A stretch of DNA of 64,000 nucleotides. Origin: Dorea phocaeensis (GTDB lineage: Bacteria > Bacillota > Clostridia > Lachnospirales > Lachnospiraceae). The notes under the pieces were generated by a model, which saw nothing but the letters and a program-made list of their open reading frames with translations, was not told the origin of the DNA and did no database searches. Positions 62,201-64,000 of this stretch are shown one piece after another. Location of the stretch: positions 434,001-498,000 of the forward strand of contig NZ_OEPZ01000002.1 of assembly GCF_900240315.1 (NCBI RefSeq), given 5' to 3'. Position 1 is the first letter of the stretch; the number at the start of each line of letters is the position of its first letter. A program made the position numbers and the translations under genes.

Positions 62201-64000
62201 ACAAAACGCAGTTTCCAGCGCATACCTCGGATTTATGAAACAAAACGATACCTTAACACTCGCTTACAAGACCGACGGTGAGTGGCAGACAGTAAAAACC
62301 TTCGATGACGCTTCCTTCCTCGGATCATGGTTCAGCATTGGATTTGCCGCATGGCACACCAACGACCGTGGCAAAGATGTGACCTTCTCCGACTTTAAGA
62401 TCGGAACCTCTGACCAGGGATTCGACGCTGTCTCTGCCGGAACCGCGCTTTCCATCGGCGAATTTACCAATACGGCTCCGACTGTTTCTGACTTGAAATT
62501 TGATGGAAACGATCATAAAGTGGGCGAAGAGGTATCCGTAGACTATACATTTGCGGATGCTGACTATAACAGAGAGGGAGCAACACTCTATCAGTGGTCT
62601 TACGAAGAAGACAAAGCTACCAAAGAGATCGTCACTACCCAAAAGAAATTCCGTCCTACCACGGCAGGAACACTCACCTGTACCGTTTATCCGGTTGATG
62701 AACATGGTACTCCAGGAAAAGAGCCAAAAAGTGTCTCAACCGAAATCGGAAAAGGTACTTTGGACTTAAGTCTCGATCTCCTTCAGGCGAACGGGGTCAA
62801 CCTTCTCAAAGACGGCAAACAGGATTATGAACTTCTGATCCCTGCCGATCTTGCCAAAGTAACCCTTGACTATCGCGCACTGATGTCTGGCGAAGGAAAG
62901 ACAAAAGTTTCTCTGAACAAAGATGAGGTATCCAAAGCTAACGCAGATTCCCTCATTCTGGATGTTGCAGATAAGGATGTCATTACCCTCACAAGAAGCG
63001 GCGATTCCGCAGAGGATATCACCTATACCATCACGGTAAAAACAGTAGAAAGCAACCTTACGCAGATCCAGAAAATCGAAATGCCAGAAGCTGGTCTTTC
63101 CGTTGACACCTTCGATCAGAACGGTTACACGACAGCAACCAAAGCTGCAGGTTCGTCCTTACTGATCACAGCGGACAAGAACCTGATCGGTCACGTCGAA
63201 GTAAAATGCGGCGCTTATAGAAAAGATGTCCCGCTAACCGAAACGGAAACCGGATATCAGGCTTCTGTCTCCTTTGAAGACGGACTGAACAATTACTATG
63301 TACAGGTATATGGAAAAGACGGCATTACTATGACACAGCACATTTTAAATGTCATCTACTTGTCAGACTTTGTGCCGGACAAACCAGAAGTCTTCTTTAC
63401 CCAGACAATCAAGGAAACCGAACACGGAACGATTACCTCCAGCATTGACGGTGAAGAAATTCCATATGGCGCTTCTGTTACTTACACATTTGCAGCGGAC
63501 GAGGGCTATCACCTGGAAAAAGCTATGGTAAACGGCAGAGAGGTGACCGTAAAAGAGGATGGCACTTATACTATCGACTCCGTATTAAAGGATCTTACCA
63601 TCGAGGCTGTATTCGCTAAAGATAAGACGCCTGAACCTGAATCTTTCACTCAGACGATCAAGAAGAGCGAACACGGAACGATTACTTCCAGCATTGACGG
63701 TGACAAAATCCCAGCTGGTTCTTCTGTCACCTATACATTCACACCGGATAAAGGCTATCATGTAGAAAAAGCTATGGTAAACGGCAAAGATGCGACCTTA
63801 AAAGAAGATGGTACTTATACCATTGAATCCGTATCAAAAGATCTTACTATCGAAGCCGTATTCGCCAAAGATAAGACGCCTGAGCCTGAGAAACCAGGAA
63901 AGCCAAAACCGGAGCAGCCAGGAACTCCGAACAAGCCTGGCAAACCTAATAAACCAGCCGGCCAGAGCAAACCAGGTTCTTCCAGCTCTGAGAATACTGC
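59298..64000 (+). CDS. Secreted GH110-like alpha-galactosidase with Ig-like and repeat domains (partial, over 1567 aa)
   Basis: Start at 59298 after AAAAAGGAGAAAG. Signal peptide MKRNPKKLLTWLLLCSLLLG ends at about residue 29 (AQA-KEK). Residues 40-640 form a right-handed beta-helix with GVDPTGEKDSTEAVQKAL, FPRGEYQIYKDKAEVRNY, ILIEEHKNLTIDGNGSLFMM and HDDPINLHGTF (about 363-373), the pattern I associate with GH110 alpha-1,3-galactosidases, which remove blood-group-B-type galactose. Two bacterial Ig-like modules (about 705-850), a concanavalin-like module (about 880-1050) and further Ig-like parts follow. Then two 83-residue repeats (63396 and 63645) with FTQTIK and HGTITSSIDG. The Pro/Lys/Gly tail (PGKPKPEQPGTPNKPGKPNK) points to a wall anchor beyond the window. 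GH110 assignment is from memory, not search. Confidence 0.75.
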   Translation, partial: MKRNPKKLLTWLLLCSLLLGNLSFLPAQAKEKEDKAVHLDASEYGVDPTGEKDSTEAVQKALAAAKKEEGKGQKVVLEFPRGEYQIYKDKAEVRNYHTSNTNSLEHPQKTIGILIEEHKNLTIDGNGSLFMMHGNMMALAVVKSENIKLKNFSWDFEVPTVSEMTITNMGSENGSDYTDFYIPDCFPYIIEGNSIKWTSEKSPYTDQYYWTESNIHRSYAVVAHSPGEEMTRNYWTDGRGNPFSNVRSITQLPDGVVRISYAGARPDMQTLGMVFELASSAVRETAGAFTWESKNVDAEGLNVHFMHGFGWLIQMSTDVSYRNCNFMPRKNSGHITVSYADIIHASGAAGKITIEGCNFSNSHDDPINLHGTFTRVERRKDDHTLVLKYIHQQQGGFPQYHEGDKVAFFTRDFLQPPTGQSDEENLYTVEKVLSEPTDTDGRTMEIKFKEALPEDLADQIGWEPKYVAENVTYAPSVYIKNNTFKNVPTRGILCTTRNKVVIEGNKFLNMSMATIFLSNDSNEWYESGPIRDMTIRNNEFYIKSIGRTAWDYAPAVYVHPVTKGGRLPGEDTPIHKNITIDGNTFHMDVDTVVYAESVENLTFTNNKILRTNPDISIELSSGSDSGQMKVGETLALTTTKDGDKHEREQDNAFEFTSCKNVTLKGNTYDDGLKKYAVLHNMSTDNIHNEDTDIQVIENDRRQPVSDPVSTVYYASSAPEIISVDHSGVLTANKSGTADIYAYYIWDGTIVKSNVLTLTADGEGSVPDSIKIQEPQTNVLNRLTETLDLNTDADSSGSVRWSVLDFQSGNPSDIATIDENGVMTPKQNGIVWVRASAGTKYDQIPIIVSLPEVAGIAPGFTMYNPDPSHYTLGKDSLNITMQKGDLYQSDNSVKNLLLYRGSFDRNNVCTTVKVDNLPINEGGQWDTASFLLFNNADNYISVGKKSHKAGIASVEERNGTASEYDGDAAQNAVSSAYLGFMKQNDTLTLAYKTDGEWQTVKTFDDASFLGSWFSIGFAAWHTNDRGKDVTFSDFKIGTSDQGFDAVSAGTALSIGEFTNTAPTVSDLKFDGNDHKVGEEVSVDYTFADADYNREGATLYQWSYEEDKATKEIVTTQKKFRPTTAGTLTCTVYPVDEHGTPGKEPKSVSTEIGKGTLDLSLDLLQANGVNLLKDGKQDYELLIPADLAKVTLDYRALMSGEGKTKVSLNKDEVSKANADSLILDVADKDVITLTRSGDSAEDITYTITVKTVESNLTQIQKIEMPEAGLSVDTFDQNGYTTATKAAGSSLLITADKNLIGHVEVKCGAYRKDVPLTETETGYQASVSFEDGLNNYYVQVYGKDGITMTQHILNVIYLSDFVPDKPEVFFTQTIKETEHGTITSSIDGEEIPYGASVTYTFAADEGYHLEKAMVNGREVTVKEDGTYTIDSVLKDLTIEAVFAKDKTPEPESFTQTIKKSEHGTITSSIDGDKIPAGSSVTYTFTPDKGYHVEKAMVNGKDATLKEDGTYTIESVSKDLTIEAVFAKDKTPEPEKPGKPKPEQPGTPNKPGKPNKPAGQSKPGSSSSENT
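63396..63890 (+). repeat. Two tandem 249-bp coding repeats
   Basis: Units start at 63396 and 63645; both carry HGTITSSIDG, GYH.EKAMVNG and KDLTIEAVFAKDKTPEPE. They resemble InlB-B/bacterial repeat domains that extend surface proteins. Confidence 0.8.

Overview
The window looks like a chromosomal segment of a gut Lachnospiraceae (Clostridia), in the neighbourhood of Mediterraneibacter/[Ruminococcus] torques, Dorea or Blautia. The grounds are gene order and content: a patatin/argF-birA-coaX-dusB-greA-lysS block, a V-type ATP synthase operon, VanW and DUF6128-like proteins, a large Gram-positive SRP RNA, anaerobic NrdD/NrdG and a secreted host-glycan glycosidase. The species is inference; the family is fairly secure.

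Region 1 (1-13.4 kb) is accessory DNA, a mosaic of mobile-element pieces. An AT-rich backbone of small genes on the minus strand has been interrupted by (a) a cassette with a truncated tnpV, tet(O) with its attenuator leader, a cysteine-rich KTR protein, a 5'-truncated relaxase and its overlapping partner, and (b) a GC-richer segment of about 2.7 kb. Segment (b) carries a Mef-type MFS efflux gene behind an attenuator and cuts off a class B sortase next to a pilin-like surface protein. Several genes are broken exactly at base-composition junctions (near 565, 3560, 6968 and 9640). The right part (9.6-13.2 kb) is a plasmid-like maintenance module: RepA_N initiator with 23-bp iterons inside its own gene, ParB, ParA and two small DUF6462-like DNA-binding proteins. 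It ends beside three TTGTTGTCAAA repeats, next to the 3' end of lysS.

Region 2 (13.4-59 kb) is core genome, nearly all on the minus strand: lysS, greA, dusB, coaX, birA, a single reading frame joining a patatin phospholipase to ornithine carbamoyltransferase, SPFH/NfeD membrane proteins, a TrmH-type methyltransferase, TrkA/TrkH potassium uptake, a two-component system, metK under a SAM-I riboswitch, murA, aroK, ogt, the nine-gene V-ATPase operon (probably Na+-coupled), trmL, an AIR-synthase-like protein, a VanW protein, a B12-binding radical SAM protein, SRP RNA (plus strand) facing tadA, dgt, an XRE protein with a long acidic repeat tract, a PPTase, yeiH with a divergent LysR regulator, a DUF134-NifX protein, and nrdG/nrdD.

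Region 3 (59.2-64 kb) is the 5' part of a very large secreted protein with a GH110-like beta-helix domain, Ig-like modules, two tandem C-terminal repeats and the start of a wall-spanning proline-rich tail. It is cut by the window end.

A palindromic repeat family (GGGACGGAG-TTTTTT arms) is scattered in the intergenic gaps of the core part (17.2, 28.3, 54.0 and 55.0 kb). No tRNA, rRNA, CRISPR array or intact insertion sequence was seen.
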